Below, one piece after another: positions 41,801 to 47,410 of a DNA stretch of 64,000 bases. The notes beneath the pieces were generated by a model that was not told the origin of the DNA, did no database searches, and saw only the letters and a list, made by a program, of their open reading frames with translations. Each line of letters begins with the position of its first letter. Positions within the stretch are counted from its first letter, which is position 1. The stretch is taken from NCBI GenBank assembly GCA_030847615.1, contig JAUMIR010000003.1, positions 68,334,001-68,398,000 on the forward strand, read 5' to 3'. The stretch is from Gambelia wislizenii. Taxonomy: Eukaryota; Chordata; Lepidosauria; Squamata; Crotaphytidae. The position numbers and the translations under genes are program-made.

Positions 41801-43563
41801 TATATAATGGGATTTCAGTATCCACAGATTTGGTATTCACGGGGGGTCCTCTGGCTACCAAGGATCCAATGTATTCTATTCCCAGGAAGTTCTCAAAATA
41901 GAACAGAGAAAATAACTTAATATTTAGCCTGTATAGTAAGACAGCACCACCATATCCACCAGGGGATTGGTTCCCCCAACCCCCGCAGATACTGAAATCA
42001 GTGGATAACTGAGGGCTGGACCCCACCCACCTCCGGAGCCCTCCCAGGGGGAAAGGAGAAGGGGAGTGAGATCTCCCCTCCCTTTGCCCTGCCATTGCCG
42101 CCACCGGAGCCCTCCCTGCGGAAGGAAGGTGGGAGGAGAAATCTCTCCTCCCTTTGCCCCCTGCCATTGCAGCCATGGATAACTGAATCAGCAGATGGTG
42201 AATCAGTGGATACGGGGGTGCTACTGTAATTGTGGGTGTCCACATATGTGTTTACACTCATCTGAGGATCATAGGAGGTCTGTCTTTTTAAAAATAAACA
42301 AAGGGAAGGCTGTGTCCCAAAAAACTTCCACACACTAAAGGGATCTTACTGGACCTTTAGAAGTCTGTGCCCTTCCAAATGTGCTCTGATTTGATCAAGG
42401 AGAAGGGGAGTTGGCCTGGGGGGGATAGGAAAAAGTCAGTAAAACATGCCCCTCCCCCACACTCCCATCAGCAGGAGCCTTTGAATAGAGTGAACACTTT
42501 TAACCCTTCCATTCACAGAAGAGTACATTTGGATCCAAGCTTCATAATGCAGTGTCACTGAAAGTGGTTGGTCCCTCAACCAGTGCCAGTCCATAGAATC
42601 ATAGAGTTGAAAGAGAGCACAAAGGCCATCTAGTCCAACCCCCTGCCATGGAGGAATACACAAAGCACACCCAACAAATGGCCATCCAGCCTCTTTTTAA
42701 AAACCTCCAAAGGAAACTACACCACACTCCGAGGCAGTGTATTCCACTTCTTAACAGCTCTTACTGTCAGGAAGTTCTTCCTAATGTTTAGGTGGAATCT
42801 CTTTTCCTGTAGTTTGAGCCCATTGCTCTGTCCTATTCTCCGGAGCAGCAGAAAACAAGCTTGCTCCGTCCTCAGTATGACAGCCCTTCAAATATTTAAA
42901 CATGGCTATCATGTCACCTCTTAACCTTCTCTTCTCCAGACTAAACATACCCAGCTTCCTAAGCAGCTCCTCCTCGTAGGGCATGGCTTCCAGACCTCCC
43001 ACCATTTTGGCCACCCTTCTCCATTTCCTCAACATCCTTCCTGAATTGTGGTGCCCAGAACTGGCACAGTATTCTAGGGGAGGTCTGACCAAAGCAGAAT
43101 AGAGTGGCACTATTTCTTCCCTTGATCTAGACACTATACTCCTGTTAATGCAGCCTAGAATCACATTGGTGAGCTTCTAGGAAAAAAAGGAACTATTCTA
43201 GACAATTGGATTGAATACGTTACAGGTCCCTGGTACGTTGGAAAAAAATAACTGTCCACATAACCTCAATATGAGATAGTTTAAGAAGCAGTGGTTTAAT
43301 GCAACTGAAGAAAAATATTTGTCACAAACTGGAACTTTGGCCTAAGTCTAGTTGTTAGTCACAGCTAGGGTAGACCACTGAATTTGAGATTGACAAAAGC
43401 ACTTGTTTAACATTTGGTAGTTGATTTGATGGGTCTGGTTTAGTTGGATCAACAATTTAATTTAGGTCTTTGTATTCTGTTTTTCCCAATATTGCATAAC
43501 TCCTATCACACCTATGTGCTAATAGAGCTCTTAATCTCTTTTTATTTTGCAGGTCGCTACTGA
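10727..43563 (+). CDS. TRA2B: TRA2B, transformer-2 beta splicing regulator (nine-exon gene span)
   Basis: The coding sequence joins 10727-10762, 24770-24903, 27835-27997, 29500-29688, 32687-32802, 35576-35659, 39050-39109, 40936-41009 and 43553-43563: 867 nt, 288 residues plus stop. Every intron begins GT and ends AG, and phases match across all eight junctions. The protein is a nuclear SR-like splicing factor: an RRM between two Arg/Ser-rich domains. In known vertebrate orthologues it binds GAA/AGAA-rich exonic enhancers and promotes exon inclusion (for example SMN exon 7). Visible here are the N-terminus [14 protein letters not shown] repeats at residues 13-111, RNP2 around 120-127, RNP1 RGFAFVYF at 159-166, a run of eight glycines at 242-249, and the C-terminal RS block ending SPRRY. 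The paralogue TRA2A is less likely given the N- and C-termini and the poly-Gly run. The reading frame is intact throughout. Confidence 0.96.
11543..11764 (+). mobile_element. Family C MITE (Tigger/pogo-like)
   Basis: Starts CAGTTGTCCCTCTATATACA, contains TTTTGCCATCGTATATAAGG and ATATAATGGGACTTGAGTAT, and ends GGGATAACTA next to TA. Same family as 25175, 34210, 41423, 41662, 51674 and 63300. Confidence 0.8.
11851..11888. repeat. TA/AC microsatellite
   Basis: Alternating TA units run directly into AC units in TRA2B intron 1. Confidence 0.9.
12840..13018 (-). mobile_element. Penelope-like short insertion with inverted tip
   Basis: Starts TGTGAAGTCAAAGGTTTTCA, runs through the tip (GGCTGTGAGGCTGTGTTCTG, then GTTTCGCCTGCATCTGTGGC), and closes with an inverted copy of the tip (AACATGGCCTCACGGCCCAG). 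A 13-bp target duplication CTATTCCAGTACA flanks it (12827-12839, 13019-13031). It landed on the left edge of a family D MITE. Confidence 0.75.
13030..13288 (+). mobile_element. Family D MITE
   Basis: Ends GGAATACTCAATCTG next to TA and shares its core (TTTCTGATGGTTCGGTATAC, GAATTTTGTGTTTAGACTTG) with 40165-40504. The left end is eroded and abuts the Penelope-like insertion. Confidence 0.7.
15008..15243 (+). mobile_element. Sauria SINE
   Basis: tRNA-derived head (GTTGTTTGAACATTGGACTA ... AGTTCAAATCTCTGC, a box B remnant), body GTCACACTCTCTCAGCCTCA, and BovB-type tail CACCATAAGTTGGAAATGAT then GAAGGCACATAGCAACAA. Confidence 0.85.
15720..16800 (+). mobile_element. L2 LINE ORF2 fragment (RT to 3' end)
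   Basis: The peptide [17 protein letters not shown] matches the L2 RT motif (LLDLSAAFDTVDH). [10 protein letters not shown] resembles decayed PLLFNIY, and near 16460 a decayed WNSFP..LRLAPS-type C-terminus follows, then a T-rich 3' UTR ending TTGTAAACCACCTTGGGTTC. Many stops and shifts. Confidence 0.75.
16960..17345 (+). mobile_element. CR1/L3-type LINE ORF2 fragment
   Basis: Plus-strand reading gives SREVIVSVF then [15 protein letters not shown], matching the CR1 pattern [21 protein letters not shown], and later [15 protein letters not shown] (RLRGDMI..FKYLKG). More diverged than the other CR1 copies, so probably older. Confidence 0.6.
18245..18700. repeat. L2-type tail plus three tandem units of about 100 bp
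   Basis: A TTA microsatellite (18247-18268) and CAGCCACAAAAGCTGTCAAA mark a LINE 3' end on the minus strand. Then three units follow, each with CAGGGCA(G/A)TGG(C/T)AG.TGG.ATGGAG, at about 18424-18520, 18521-18625 and 18626-18695. Confidence 0.65.
19678..19795. mobile_element. hAT-type MITE remnant
   Basis: Starts CAGTGGTGAGAATTAGGTGA, contains inverted CAGATGTTGATTGCAAGTCC and GTTGCAGTCCAGTATCTGGA, and ends near CCCACCCTGACATAG. Resembles common amniote hAT MITEs whose halves pair around ACATCTGGAGG. Confidence 0.5.
20090..20558 (+). mobile_element. Family B MITE with GC-rich repeated interior
   Basis: Starts CAGTTGCCCCTCCACATTCA and ends AATGTGAAGGGACGAGTG, TA on both sides (20088-20089, 20559-20560). 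The interior repeats GAGGCGACCA.GG.GCCT and GGTCTCCAGAGGCCCCGTG units. Reading frames inside are by-products of the repeats, not genes. Confidence 0.8.
20780..20880 (-). mobile_element. L2-type LINE 3' tail fragment
   Basis: ATTATTATTATTGTACTTAT followed by CCACTCTTCAGCCACAAAGG; same tail type as at 18270. Confidence 0.4.
21321..21547 (+). mobile_element. Family A MITE
   Basis: CAGTAGGACCCCCGTATCTG at the left, TATACGGGGGTCCTATG at the right, with TA flanks (21319-21320, 21548-21549). The interior has an inverted AATGGCTAGGGAGGACACAT-like unit. It inserted at the left target duplication of the neighbouring inverted-repeat element. Confidence 0.8.
21550..22249 (-). mobile_element. Inverted-repeat (Penelope-type) element with hammerhead-like core
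   Basis: Left arm 21580-21782 and right arm 21932-22233 are inverted copies (for example TTTATTGGCCAACCAAAATG against its complement in CATTTTGGCTGGCCAATAAA). The right arm holds CCCGATGAAGCCAGTAGAGC then TTTGAAAGC; the left arm (minus strand) has CTGATGA exactly. TTTAAATTGGA at 21306-21316 and 22250-22260 flanks the unit as a target duplication of at least 11 bp. Assigning it to Penelope is inference from architecture. Confidence 0.6.
22345..22602 (-). mobile_element. BovB (RTE) LINE 3' end
   Basis: The minus strand codes [18 protein letters not shown], then [16 protein letters not shown] and [17 protein letters not shown]. This fits the BovB ORF2 C-terminus ([13 protein letters not shown] ... 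RRRGRQ..RWLD.I ... DR..WR..VH). The 3' tail ACTGCCATCAGTCAACTTCA is related to the Sauria SINE tail. A Harbinger-like MITE interrupts or abuts its upstream side at 22603. Confidence 0.8.
22603..23163 (+). mobile_element. Harbinger-like MITE, copy 1 (561 bp)
   Basis: Terminal inverted repeats GGGCTTGTCTATATGG and TCATATAGACAAGCCC, with a TTA target duplication on both sides (22600-22602, 23164-23166), the usual PIF/Harbinger signature. No transposase is coded. A second copy in opposite orientation is at 49193-49770. Confidence 0.8.
24231..24508 (+). other. TRA2B: TRA2B conserved 'poison' cassette exon with premature stop
   Basis: An acceptor tract (TTTTTTATTAAG) ends at 24230 and a weak donor (GTAATT) starts at 24509, giving a 278-nt exon. 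Joined to exon 1 in phase 0 it reads [13 protein letters not shown] and onward for 27 codons to TGA at 24312-24314. The rest is dense in GAA/AGAA motifs, the binding preference of TRA2B itself. In mammals an ultraconserved exon of about 276 nt at the same place in TRA2B is included when the protein is abundant, causing loss of productive mRNA. The sequence matches my memory of that exon closely. Exact borders, especially the donor, are inferred. Confidence 0.88.
24770..24903 (+). CDS. TRA2B: TRA2B coding exon 2 (residues 13-57, RS1 first half)
   Basis: Begins after TCTATGCAG and ends before GTAAGT in phase 2. It encodes [17 protein letters not shown], then [19 protein letters not shown] and more RS dipeptides. 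The Pro/Ser changes near residues 29-33 (SPRHSP where I recall SARHTP in mammals) are conservative for a phosphorylated RS region. This domain mediates contacts with other SR proteins and nuclear localisation in known orthologues. Confidence 0.95.
25010..25150. mobile_element. Short inverted retroelement tip
   Basis: ATAGCATAGGCTTTCGCAGA ... CTACAAAAGCTTATGCTA forms an inverted pair around 25010-25078. It is followed by TTGCAAGAGCTCTTTACATT, a tail type common in amniote genomes. Possibly the same class as 38236-38330. Confidence 0.4.
25175..25407 (+). mobile_element. Family C MITE
   Basis: CAGTGGGCCCTCTGTATCCA at the left; AATCTGTGGATGCAGAACCT and GGGTTGACAG at the right; TA flanks (25173-25174, 25408-25409). 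The inner part reads CCTTATATAAAATGGAGAAT. Confidence 0.75.
25484..25712 (-). mobile_element. Sauria SINE (minus strand)
   Basis: TGTTGTATGCCTTCAAGTTA (tail complement), GTGACTTGCCAAAGGTCACC, TTCAAACCCTGGTCTCC (box B complement) and CAAACCACTACAC (head complement). Full length. Confidence 0.85.
26470..26842 (+). mobile_element. 3' part of a non-LTR (RTE-like) retrotransposon, copy 2
   Basis: Longer relative of 1-116. One frame reads [20 protein letters not shown] then stop-RAC, a CxxC...H..C zinc-finger-like C-terminus. Upstream, TAGGGTCTCCCATGCCACAC and GGCATGGACACGCACTATCC are further element sequence. It ends at GAAGAAAAGCCAGAGA like copy 1. The clade is uncertain. Confidence 0.5.
27835..27997 (+). 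CDS. TRA2B: TRA2B coding exon 3 (residues 57-111, RS1 second half)
   Basis: Starts after CTTCACAG and ends before GTAAGG in phase 0. Encodes [20 protein letters not shown], then [17 protein letters not shown] and [17 protein letters not shown]. This completes the first RS domain and the basic linker leading into the RRM. The reading frame is set by the phase-2 junction with exon 2. Confidence 0.96.
27998..29499 (+). other. TRA2B: TRA2B intron 3
   Basis: About 1.5 kb. Only a short GTT/GAT-rich microsatellite near 28141-28172 and a possible eroded hAT-like fragment starting near 28288 (GGTGGGGAAC-type end) are visible. The remainder shows no recognised element and no alternative exon. The acceptor is preceded by a strong TTCTTTCTTTTCTTC tract. 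Confidence 0.75.
29500..29688 (+). CDS. TRA2B: TRA2B coding exon 4 (residues 112-174, RRM first part)
   Basis: Encodes [20 protein letters not shown] through [11 protein letters not shown]. It contains RNP2 (LGVFGLSL, about 120-127) and RNP1 (RGFAFVYF, 159-166), whose aromatic residues contact RNA in RRM proteins. The exon is 63 codons, phase 0 at both ends, bounded by AAATAG and GTAAGT. E167-S168 replaces the E-N I recall in mammals; the fold should not be affected. Confidence 0.97.
30545..30715 (-). mobile_element. Sauria SINE fragment (minus strand)
   Basis: GGGGTTTTCTTAGCAAGATT, GCCATTGTCTTCCTCTGACG and ACTTGCCCATCGTTACCCAG match the SINE body complement. The tail is partly lost and the head is eroded (AAACCATTACATCATGCTAG). 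Confidence 0.75.
31510..31938 (+). mobile_element. CR1 LINE 3' end
   Basis: Codes [40 protein letters not shown] and [17 protein letters not shown], the CR1 ORF2 C-terminus, then the 3' end ATGGCCCTCTTGGTCTCTTC and ATTCTATGA repeats. 5'-truncated. Lies in TRA2B intron 4. Confidence 0.9.
32401..32605 (+). mobile_element. 5S rRNA-derived SINE (5S-Sauria type)
   Basis: The head keeps 5S rRNA sequence: GGAAGCCAAGCAGGATTAGC, TTAGTACTTGGATCAGAGAC and AATACCAGCTGCTGTAGG, covering the 5S internal promoter region. The body GGAAGGAACTGGCAAAAACA and tail GGTCACCATAAGTCGGCAGG then GAAGGCACACAC are shared with Sauria SINEs. It ends 81 bases before TRA2B exon 5. It is not a functional 5S gene. Confidence 0.85.
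32687..32802 (+). CDS. TRA2B: TRA2B coding exon 5 (residues 175-213, RRM end)
   Basis: Follows TCTCTCATAG and precedes GTAAGT; ends in phase 2. Encodes [20 protein letters not shown] followed by [18 protein letters not shown], the last helix and strand of the RRM plus the threonine-proline linker. The hydrophobic pattern RIRVDFS is the final beta strand typical of the family. Confidence 0.97.
33310..33560 (+). mobile_element. Sauria SINE, full length
   Basis: AGCCAGTGTGGTGTAGTGGT (box A region), GGTCTGAATCCCTACTTGG (box B), GTCACACTCTCTCACCCTCT, and GTCATCATAAGTTGGAATCG then GGAGGCACACAGCAACAAA. The best-preserved copy in the window. Confidence 0.9.
34210..35243 (+). mobile_element. Family C MITE split by a family B MITE
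   Basis: Outer left part 34210-34325 (CAGTTGTCCCTCCGTATCCA ... GATTTTACCATCTTA) continues at 35128 (TATAAGGGACACCATTTTGC ... GAAGAGACAACTG). TA flanks the whole (34208-34209, 35244-35245). Confidence 0.85.
34326..35127 (+). mobile_element. Family B MITE with palindromic GC-rich modules (nested)
   Basis: Starts CAGTTGTCCCTCCACATTCG and ends CGAATGTTGAGGGGCAACTG with TA after it. The interior is a series of modules about 100 bp apart, each of the form GGGGCTTTGAAGCCCCGGAG flanked by inverted GGCCTTCCTGAG/CTTAGGAAGGCC. Long reading frames here come from the modules. Confidence 0.8.
35576..35659 (+). CDS. TRA2B: TRA2B coding exon 6 (residues 213-241)
   Basis: Encodes [19 protein letters not shown] and then RDYYSRSYR, the Tyr/Asp/Arg-rich linker of TRA2B, with two near-identical RGY repeats. 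Bordered by TTTAACAG and GTGAGC. The first base completes Tyr213 from exon 5 and the last two start Arg241. Confidence 0.96.
37436..37760 (-). mobile_element. AAT/AAC microsatellite and L2-type LINE 3' tail
   Basis: AAT and AAC units are followed by TTTATTTTTGTACCCCGCCT and AAGGCGGCTCACAACAATTG, the minus-strand tail common to lizard L2-type repeats. The body up to about 37760 is A-rich with AGGAAGGCCTGCCAGAAGAT. Family name uncertain. Confidence 0.5.
38236..38330 (+). mobile_element. Retroelement tip with hammerhead-like core
   Basis: ATCTGAAGAAGTGGGCTTAT then ATCCACAGAAGCTCGTGC: CTGAAGA (38246-38252), a hairpin with GTGG/CCAC, then GAAG. Followed by AAAATAAAACCAGTTAGTCT. Only this tip is present. 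A C-run (38331-38340) follows. Confidence 0.5.
39050..39109 (+). CDS. TRA2B: TRA2B coding exon 7 (residues 241-261, poly-Gly)
   Basis: Encodes [20 protein letters not shown]. The eight-glycine run is coded by GGT/GGA/GGG repeats and is characteristic of TRA2B. Bordered by TCTCCACAG and GTATGC; begins and ends in phase 2. Met replaces the Ile I recall in mammals just before the tyrosine. The GGTGGTGG/AGGAGG tract could itself act as a purine-rich splicing enhancer. Confidence 0.95.
39490..39963 (+). mobile_element. Family D MITE with a different interior
   Basis: CAGGTTGAGTATCCCTTATC at the left and GTGATGTTCAACTTG at the right, TA on both sides (39488-39489, 39964-39965). The interior differs from the other family D copies (GC-rich CTGGAGGCAGGGGAGCCCAA region). 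Confidence 0.8.
40165..40504 (+). mobile_element. Family D MITE
   Basis: CAAGCTGAGCCTCCTTTATC at the left and GGATAAGGGATACTCAACCTG at the right, TA flanks (40163-40164, 40505-40506). The interior TTTCTGATGGTTCAGTGTAC matches 13030-13288. Confidence 0.85.
40936..41009 (+). CDS. TRA2B: TRA2B coding exon 8 (residues 261-286, RS2)
   Basis: Encodes [20 protein letters not shown] and RSYSP, the second RS domain. The acceptor is TTCTTGTGCAG, the donor GTAAGT, and the exon ends one base into Arg286. Tandem CGGTCT units code the RS repeats. Confidence 0.96.
41112..41322 (-). mobile_element. Sauria SINE (minus strand)
   Basis: ATTGTCGTATACCTTCAAGT, TTTGTGACTTGTGGCAACCC, TCAAACCCTGGTTTCC and AAACCACTATACCATGCTGG, the complement of tail, body, box B and head. 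Confidence 0.85.
41423..41648 (+). mobile_element. Family C MITE (first of a pair)
   Basis: CAGTCGATCCTTCATATCCA to GGGCTCACTG, TA flanks. The inner CAAACCTTGATTTTGACGTT and ATATATAATGGGACTTGAAC are family C. Confidence 0.8.
41662..41871 (+). mobile_element. Family C MITE (second of a pair)
   Basis: CAGTTGGCCTTCCATATCTA to CTACCAAGGATCCAATG, TA on both sides, only 13 bases after the first copy. Inner ATATATAATGGGATTTCAGT. Confidence 0.8.
41942..42226 (+). mobile_element. Family A MITE
   Basis: CAGCACCACCATATCCACCA at the left and ATACGGGGGTGCTACTG at the right, TA after the right end. The inner CCGGAGCCCTCCC..GG.GGAAAGG unit occurs twice. Confidence 0.75.
42593..43170 (-). mobile_element. 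CR1 LINE 3' end (minus strand)
   Basis: The minus strand codes [52 protein letters not shown] and [20 protein letters not shown], ending with the 3' tip ATAGAATCATAGAGTTGAAA. It lies in TRA2B intron 8. Confidence 0.9.
43553..43563 (+). CDS. TRA2B: TRA2B coding exon 9 (residues 286-288 and stop)
   Basis: After TTTTGCAG the exon completes Arg286, then codes Arg-Tyr and TGA at 43561-43563, giving the family's SPRRY terminus. The short last coding segment with a long 3' UTR is the normal arrangement for the gene. Confidence 0.95.
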
Positions 43564-43945
43564 AGTGTGAAGCTGAGGACTTTGTAGCTACAGATATTAC
43601 TTTGAGATTGCAAAATTGTGGACAATATTTTGTTATTTTGTTAAAGTTTAATAGTGCCTAGTGAAATAGGTGACTTTTACACCTTTTATGGAGACTACTT
43701 TTGGTCAAGTTTTAAAATGCTGTTTCATTATGCATATTTGTGTAGTTGGTGCTTTGTTCAGAGTGGTGTTTTGAGAAGAATATGTCTTCTGCATGTGTTA
43801 TTGTCTGCATCTTGAAAGAAGGTGTTCTGTTGTTCAAAATTCTTCATTTTTTTCCAGTTTCCAGGGTATTTTGAAGATCAAAACCTGTGTAATATGCTTT
43901 GAAATGGTGGCATAATAATAAAAGTTTTTGTACTTACTTTGAAGC
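43564..43945 (+). other. TRA2B: TRA2B 3' UTR (short form)
   Basis: AT-rich sequence from the stop codon to the first canonical poly(A) signal AATAAA at 43917-43922, with cleavage expected about 20 bases later. A second AATAAA at about 44493-44498 could support a longer form. Transposons begin only at 44932, so the intervening unique sequence (43945-44930) may be extended 3' UTR. Confidence 0.75.
43917..43922 (+). terminator. TRA2B: Poly(A) signal AATAAA
   Basis: First perfect AATAAA after the stop codon, followed by a T/G-containing stretch (GTTTTTGTACTT) that suits a downstream element. Confidence 0.7.
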
Positions 43946-44931
43946 CCATATTTCCTGTCTAGCAAAAATGAACCAGAGCAAAAACAAAACTATTTACAAA
44001 TTCAGAGCAAAAATCAGTGCTCTGAATTCTCTCTCCTAACACCTGTAATATGAAGGCTGAATAAAAAGTCCATATTGTAGTTGTGTATTTCTGTACATAA
44101 GGTAAAAAAAATGTGTAGTAATGGGTATAAGCTGCCAAAAATGTGTGAAAAGGAATTGTCCATTTAACTTACAGGAATGGTGATTATGCAGTGTAGTTGT
44201 CAAACAGTTCACAAAACAGTCTGTAGCTGTTGTGGAAATAGTGCTGTAGTCCAAGTATTGCCCCAATAGTTGACAAAATAGCTCTAGCTGTACTGTTTTA
44301 AAAGGATAATGTGTTGAAAACTGACTTAGAACTCATTGGACTTAGGGACCTTCATGAGTTATTCACCGACCACTTACTTGATAGTCTCCCATAAGTAGGT
44401 GTTTAAATGGAATTTTCTAGGTTCAGGTAGGACCTCTTCTCTCCCCCCCCCCCAGTCCCAGTCAATTATATATTAACAGCTTTGTAATACAAAATAAAAA
44501 GACTTTCCAAAATAGGTTAATATCAATTTCTTACTCATCTCATCCTCTGGGAACTAAGGAGCAACTTGAAGCATTTTTAGAAGGCTTTGTCATGTCAAAT
44601 AGGAAAACCTCCTAGTTGCTGAATGAAGGCAAATGTATACTTCACAAGAAAAAGAGCTGCACCAGTCTCAGCATTGGGAATGTTCATCTCAGTGACAGCT
44701 CTGAAGTAGGCATGCAGGCACTGATTCAGTGCCTCCTGATTTGTAGCTAGGCCCTATGTGTGTCTTCTAAAACTTTTCACTACATGTCTTGGAATAGCGC
44801 AAATTAGGTTTCCGTGGATAGTACGTCTTGATCAGTTAAGATTTCAAAATTAGTAGTAATTTGTGACATGGGAAAGGATTATATCTGTTAAATAATAATG
44901 AGACTGTTTCTACCTTTCAGACAAATTAGGG
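43945..44931. other. Unique-looking sequence downstream of TRA2B
   Basis: No transposon recognised. Contains a second AATAAA near 44493 and C-runs near 44442-44453. May be the long 3' UTR of TRA2B; no other gene is visible. Confidence 0.5.
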
Positions 44932-46253
44932 CAGTGATGGGCAACCTTTTGAGTTTGGTGTGTCAAACTTCGCCAAAAAACTGAGCATACCTCGGATGGT
45001 GTGTCACTTTGAGGAAAAAACATTATTTCACAATATTTATTGTTTAAATAACATAAATCTCCACATTCACAGGTAGCTTTCACCCTCGTGGTTTTGATTA
45101 TTTGCGGTTTGCTCAGCAAGCACCCCATTTAAAGCAGCTTCTCTCCCTCCCACTCAAGTGAGAGTTGCTGATTTAAACGGAGTGCTTGCTGAGCAAGCCA
45201 GGCCCTCAACTCCCGCTCTCCTGGGGCTTGGGTCCATTTGGGAGGGGGAGAGCCAAGCCCCGGGAGAGTGGGGAGTTGGCGGGAAAGGCACTTTTTAGCC
45301 CCCACGCCCTTCCCAAAACCACTATTGAGCTTTCTAAGCCTTGTTGTGGCTTTGGGAGGGTGGGGGTGGCTGAAAAGCCTCTACGCAGCGCTCCCTCCAC
45401 CCCTCCCAACCTTCCCAAAGAGGCAATATGGGGCTCTCAATCCCCAGAGCCCCTTCGGGAAGCCCGGGGAGAGGCCAGCCAGACTCCCTCCCACCCCCTC
45501 ATCGCCTTCTCCCGCCTTCTTGAGGCAGCTCCAGGGTTCCAAAGCCCTGGAGCCCCCTCGGGAAGGCCGGCGAGAGGCTGGGCAGACTCACTCCCACCGC
45601 CTTCTCCGGCCTTCCCGAGGAGGCTCCAGAGTTTCAAAGCCCCAGAGCCCCCTCGGGAAGGTTGGGGAAAGGCCGGGCAGGCTCCCACCCGCTCACTGCC
45701 TTCCCCAGCCTCCCTGAGGTGTCTCCGGGGCTTTAAAGCCCTGGAGCCCCCTCAGGAAGGCTGGGGAGATTCCCGTGCACCCACCCGCCGCCTTCCCTGG
45801 CCTTTCCGAGGCGGCGCCAGGGCTTCGAAGCCTTGGAGCACCCTCGGGAAGGCTGGGGACAGGCCAGGCAGAGTCCTTCCCTCCCTCCCGCTGCCTTCCC
45901 TGGCCTCCCCGAGGTGGCTCCGGGGCTTCAAAGCCCTGGAGCCCCCTCAGGAAGGCCAGGAATTGGCCAGGCAGACTCCTGCCCACCCACCCACTGCCTT
46001 ACCCGGCCTTTCCGAGGCGGCTCCGGGAAAGAACGGCAGGCCTGCGGGGGTTGGCCAGGTGTGGGGGGAGGCTCCATCCCCCACCTCCCTAAAGTGGCAA
46101 TTGGGGCTTTGTAGCCCTGCCCACCACTTTCCTCCGCCCTCCCACCCTCCCTAAAGTGGTGACCGGTCACCACTTTAGGGAGAGTGGTGAGGTTGCAGGT
46201 GGGGGGAGGAGGCCTACAGTGCTGACACGCGTGTCATAGGTTCGCCATCACTG
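44932..46253 (+). mobile_element. hAT-like non-autonomous element with palindromic module array
   Basis: Terminal inverted repeats CAGTGATGGGCAACCT and AGGTTCGCCATCACTG, flanked by 8-bp AATTAGGG / AATTAGAA (six of eight match), the hAT signature. From about 45065 the interior contains family B-like sequence (CTCCACATTCACAGG, TTTTGATTATTTGCGG). Then follow about six modules, 96-102 bp each (centres near 45438, 45534, 45630, 45726, 45828, 45924). Each module is close to a perfect palindrome around GGGCTTCAAAGCCC. A 322-codon open frame across it (45186-46154) is an artefact: the unit is a multiple of three. Confidence 0.7.
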
Positions 46254-46384
46254 AATTAGAACTGATTGTGAATGCTTGAGTGGTGACCTTGAACGTGTCT
46301 GAACCTGTATAACATCACTCTTGGCTGTTCATTTATGTCATTTAAAGCAGCTGTGTTGTCTGTTGTGTGCCGGGAAAGTGCTAA

Positions 46385-47400
46385 GTTTAAAAGTCAAGCC
46401 ATGTGTCAATTTGAAATTTTTAGTAAAACTAAACAAAACATGAACAGAATATTTTCAAATGCTCACTGAAGCCTACGGGAAAGACTGCATGTCTCATGCA
46501 CATGTGTTTGACTTCAAGAACCGAAGAAATTGTGGAAAAAATCAGCCAGATTGTTTGAGGAGACCAACAACTCAGTGTCCGAATGATAGCTGAAGCTGTG
46601 AACATAGACAAAGACACTGCATGGAAAATTTTGCATGAGGAGCTCAACATGAGAAAAGTTTGTGCCAAAATGGTCCCTAGGGGTCTCACACCAAAATAAA
46701 AAGAGTGCCACAGGGAAATTTGCACTGGCATTCTGCAGCAACTTGAGGCAGACCCAAACTTTTTTCAAAATATCACTTGTGATGAAACCTGGATCTTCCA
46801 GTATCAAAATGACAGTCAATGCACTGGAAAATACCATCATCACCAAGAATGAAAAAGCATGTCAAAGCAAGTCCACATTCCAAACCATGCTTACTGGGGG
46901 GTTTTTACATCAAGGGTGTAATTTTGGCGGAATGGGTTCCAGAAGGCAGAACAGTGAACCAGCATTATTATAAGGAAGTTTTGACAAAACAGAGTCAGGG
47001 GAAAAAGCCAGAACTGTGGAACAGTGGATTCATTCTTCATCAAGACAACGTACCTGCTGCTCGCACAGCACTTTCTGTGAAGAAGTTTTTGGCTGATAAA
47101 TGCATTACTGCACTTGAACATCCTCCAGATTTGGCACCATGCAACTTTTTTCTTTTCCCTAGAAGTGAAATCAGTGCTTGGAGGAAGGGGTTTTTTTTAG
47201 TCAATTGATGCAGTAAAGAAGAAAGTGGCATATGTGTTGAAACAGCTGACAAACTGATCTGTTCCATGCCTTCGACCAGTGGAAAACAATACTGCATGGG
47301 TGTGTGAGTGTGAAAGGAGAGTAAACCGAAGGGGACAAGTATTAGAATTGTAATACATATAAATAAAGATGAGTTATTGTATCAGTCTTGTTATTTAATA
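46385..47400 (+). pseudogene. Mariner transposase remnant
   Basis: Frames joined by eye follow a mariner transposase. Seen in order: a decayed N-terminus (KFEIFSKTKQNMNRIFSNAH), MRKVCAKMVPRGLTPK-like sequence near 46649, CDETWIFQYQNDSQCTGK (first catalytic Asp) near 46770, ILAEWVPEGRTVNQHYYKEV, SGFILHQDNVPAARTALSVK (second Asp), and PPDLAPCNFFLF, where the third catalytic Asp is Asn. The C-terminal KGEYTEGD-like end is near 47320, and a right-end TIR-like TTATTTAATAGACAGACCTC is near 47390. Several frameshifts and stops; not functional. Confidence 0.85.
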
Positions 47401-47410
47401 GACAGACCTC

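Larger units (their letters stand above)
41010..43552 (+). other. TRA2B: TRA2B intron 8
   Basis: Packed with repeats: a minus-strand Sauria SINE, two adjacent family C MITEs, a family A MITE and a minus-strand CR1 3' end. 42230-42590 and 43190-43545 show nothing recognised. Confidence 0.8.

Noticed and set aside
45186..46154. Longest open frame in the window (322 codons), Pro/Gly/Ala-rich
   Set aside because: It is produced by tandem modules of about 96 bp (a multiple of three) inside a hAT-like element. The peptide simply repeats GFKALEPPQEGWG-like units and there is no splice or promoter context.
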